From an uncultured Campylobacter sp. (GTDB lineage Bacteria; Campylobacterota; Campylobacteria; Campylobacterales; Campylobacteraceae): a DNA stretch of 5,956 bases. Below are positions 5,438-5,956 of this stretch, piece after piece. Location: positions 1-5,956 of the forward strand of contig NZ_CALHVM010000030.1 in assembly GCF_938039205.1 (NCBI RefSeq). Direction: 5' to 3'. The notes beneath the pieces are model-generated. The model searched no databases, was not told the DNA's origin, and saw only the letters and a program-made list of their open reading frames with translations. A program made the position numbers and the translations under genes. The stretch's first letter is position 1, and the number at the start of each line of letters is the position of its first letter.

Positions 5438-5956
5438 AAGCTTTTTTGATAGTTAAAATTTTGCAAATAAACATCGCGGCGAGCACGACGAAGCAGACGC
5501 TAAAGCCTACGAGCGTGCAGTCTGCCATCGACATAAATTTACTTGATGGGATCAGATACCAGCCGTCCCCATAAAGATCCACGAGATACTTCTGAAAGCC
5601 GTCTAGCGTGACGCCCTCGGGCACTAGCGGATTATCGTAGCCGCAGTCGCCCGTAGGCAAAAACCAATCGGGCGCCCACCGCTCAAGCGGCAAGCCGAAA
5701 GGATAGTGCGGCTCGGTCGAGCAGCCCTGCACGCCGAACGGATCGTCTCCGTGCACGGCGTCGTGGATTTTGGCGAGTTTGACGCTATACATTATTCCCT
5801 GGATCGCGCCCCAAAAGGCTAACAGGTAGCCGACCGCTGCGAGAAGTAAGTTTTTAGGATTTATGATCGCGACTAGCCCTCCTAGCGCCATGCACAAAAA
5901 CGCAAAGCGGATATAGACGCACTGCTCGCAAGGCGGCATATAGACGTAGTTTTGAA
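5436..5956 (-). CDS. dsbI: DsbI/DsbB-family membrane disulfide oxidoreductase, N-terminus outside window
   Basis: This inner-membrane protein reoxidises a DsbA/DsbL partner and passes electrons to quinone. The frame continues past the ATG at 5939 to the window edge (QNYVYMPPCEQCVYIRF), so that ATG is internal and the first membrane helix is missing. Counting from that Met, the first periplasmic pair is C4-E-Q-C7 followed by R11, the usual CxxCxxxR of DsbB. The second pair in the large periplasmic loop is C73 (VQGCSTEP) and C99 (TGDCGYD). WYLIPSSKFMSMADC near the end of that loop and the last hydrophobic helix (about 143-160) are typical of the family. The long loop favours DsbI over short DsbB. 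The likely partner is the DsbA/DsbL encoded at 1893-2543, although another DsbA could lie upstream. The stop codon lies in the terminator palindrome. Confidence 0.88.
   Translation of the reverse strand, partial: QNYVYMPPCEQCVYIRFAFLCMALGGLVAIINPKNLLLAAVGYLLAFWGAIQGIMYSVKLAKIHDAVHGDDPFGVQGCSTEPHYPFGLPLERWAPDWFLPTGDCGYDNPLVPEGVTLDGFQKYLVDLYGDGWYLIPSSKFMSMADCTLVGFSVCFVVLAAMFICKILTIKKA

Noticed and set aside
5937..5939. ATG at 5939 as the start of dsbI
   Set aside because: The frame continues upstream with family-like residues, and a first membrane helix is expected before the CEQC motif.

Overview
The window looks like chromosomal DNA of a Campylobacter or close relative, probably from the oral or gut group with mid-range GC. 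This rests on the protein families (an AstA-type arylsulfate sulfotransferase with DsbA- and DsbB/DsbI-type thiol oxidases, and a Cache-domain two-component system) and on the very frequent TAAATTT/AAATTT words in genes and gaps. Genus is inferred from family resemblance and word usage; no database search was possible.

Layout: 1-719 (+) is the C-terminal part of an arylsulfate sulfotransferase (AssT/AstA) that starts left of the window. 720-887 is a convergent gap packed with three hairpins. 888-1730 (-) is a TupA-like periplasmic oxyanion-binding protein, visibly lower in GC than its neighbours. 1731-1892 is a divergent promoter region. 1893-2543 (+) is a periplasmic DsbA/DsbL-type oxidase (CPHC). 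2544-3064 is a 521-base gap without a convincing gene; it holds degenerate direct repeats and a long nested hairpin. 3065-5396 (-) is a sensor kinase/response regulator pair whose kinase is broken by one in-frame TAG. 5397-5435 is a compact terminator/promoter region built on a 26-base perfect palindrome. 5436-5956 (-) is a DsbI/DsbB-family membrane oxidoreductase whose N-terminus lies beyond the right edge.

How the parts may fit: in uropathogenic E. coli, assT-dsbL-dsbI form one unit in which DsbL makes the disulfide of AssT and DsbI reoxidises DsbL. All three families are present here, and the sulfotransferase keeps a cysteine pair close to where E. coli AssT has its disulfide. The module is scattered, with tupA between the sulfotransferase and dsbL, and the two-component genes between dsbL and dsbI. 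Control of the module by the two-component system is only a hypothesis from proximity. The kinase reading frame is interrupted between its phospho-acceptor domain and the ATP-binding N box, so the system may be inactive in this strain unless the stop is read through, the two fragments associate, or the base is a sequencing error.

The points most worth a second look are the split kinase, the approximately 100-base nested hairpin downstream of the response regulator, and the palindrome that overlaps a stop codon, a terminator and a promoter with an apparently leaderless start.
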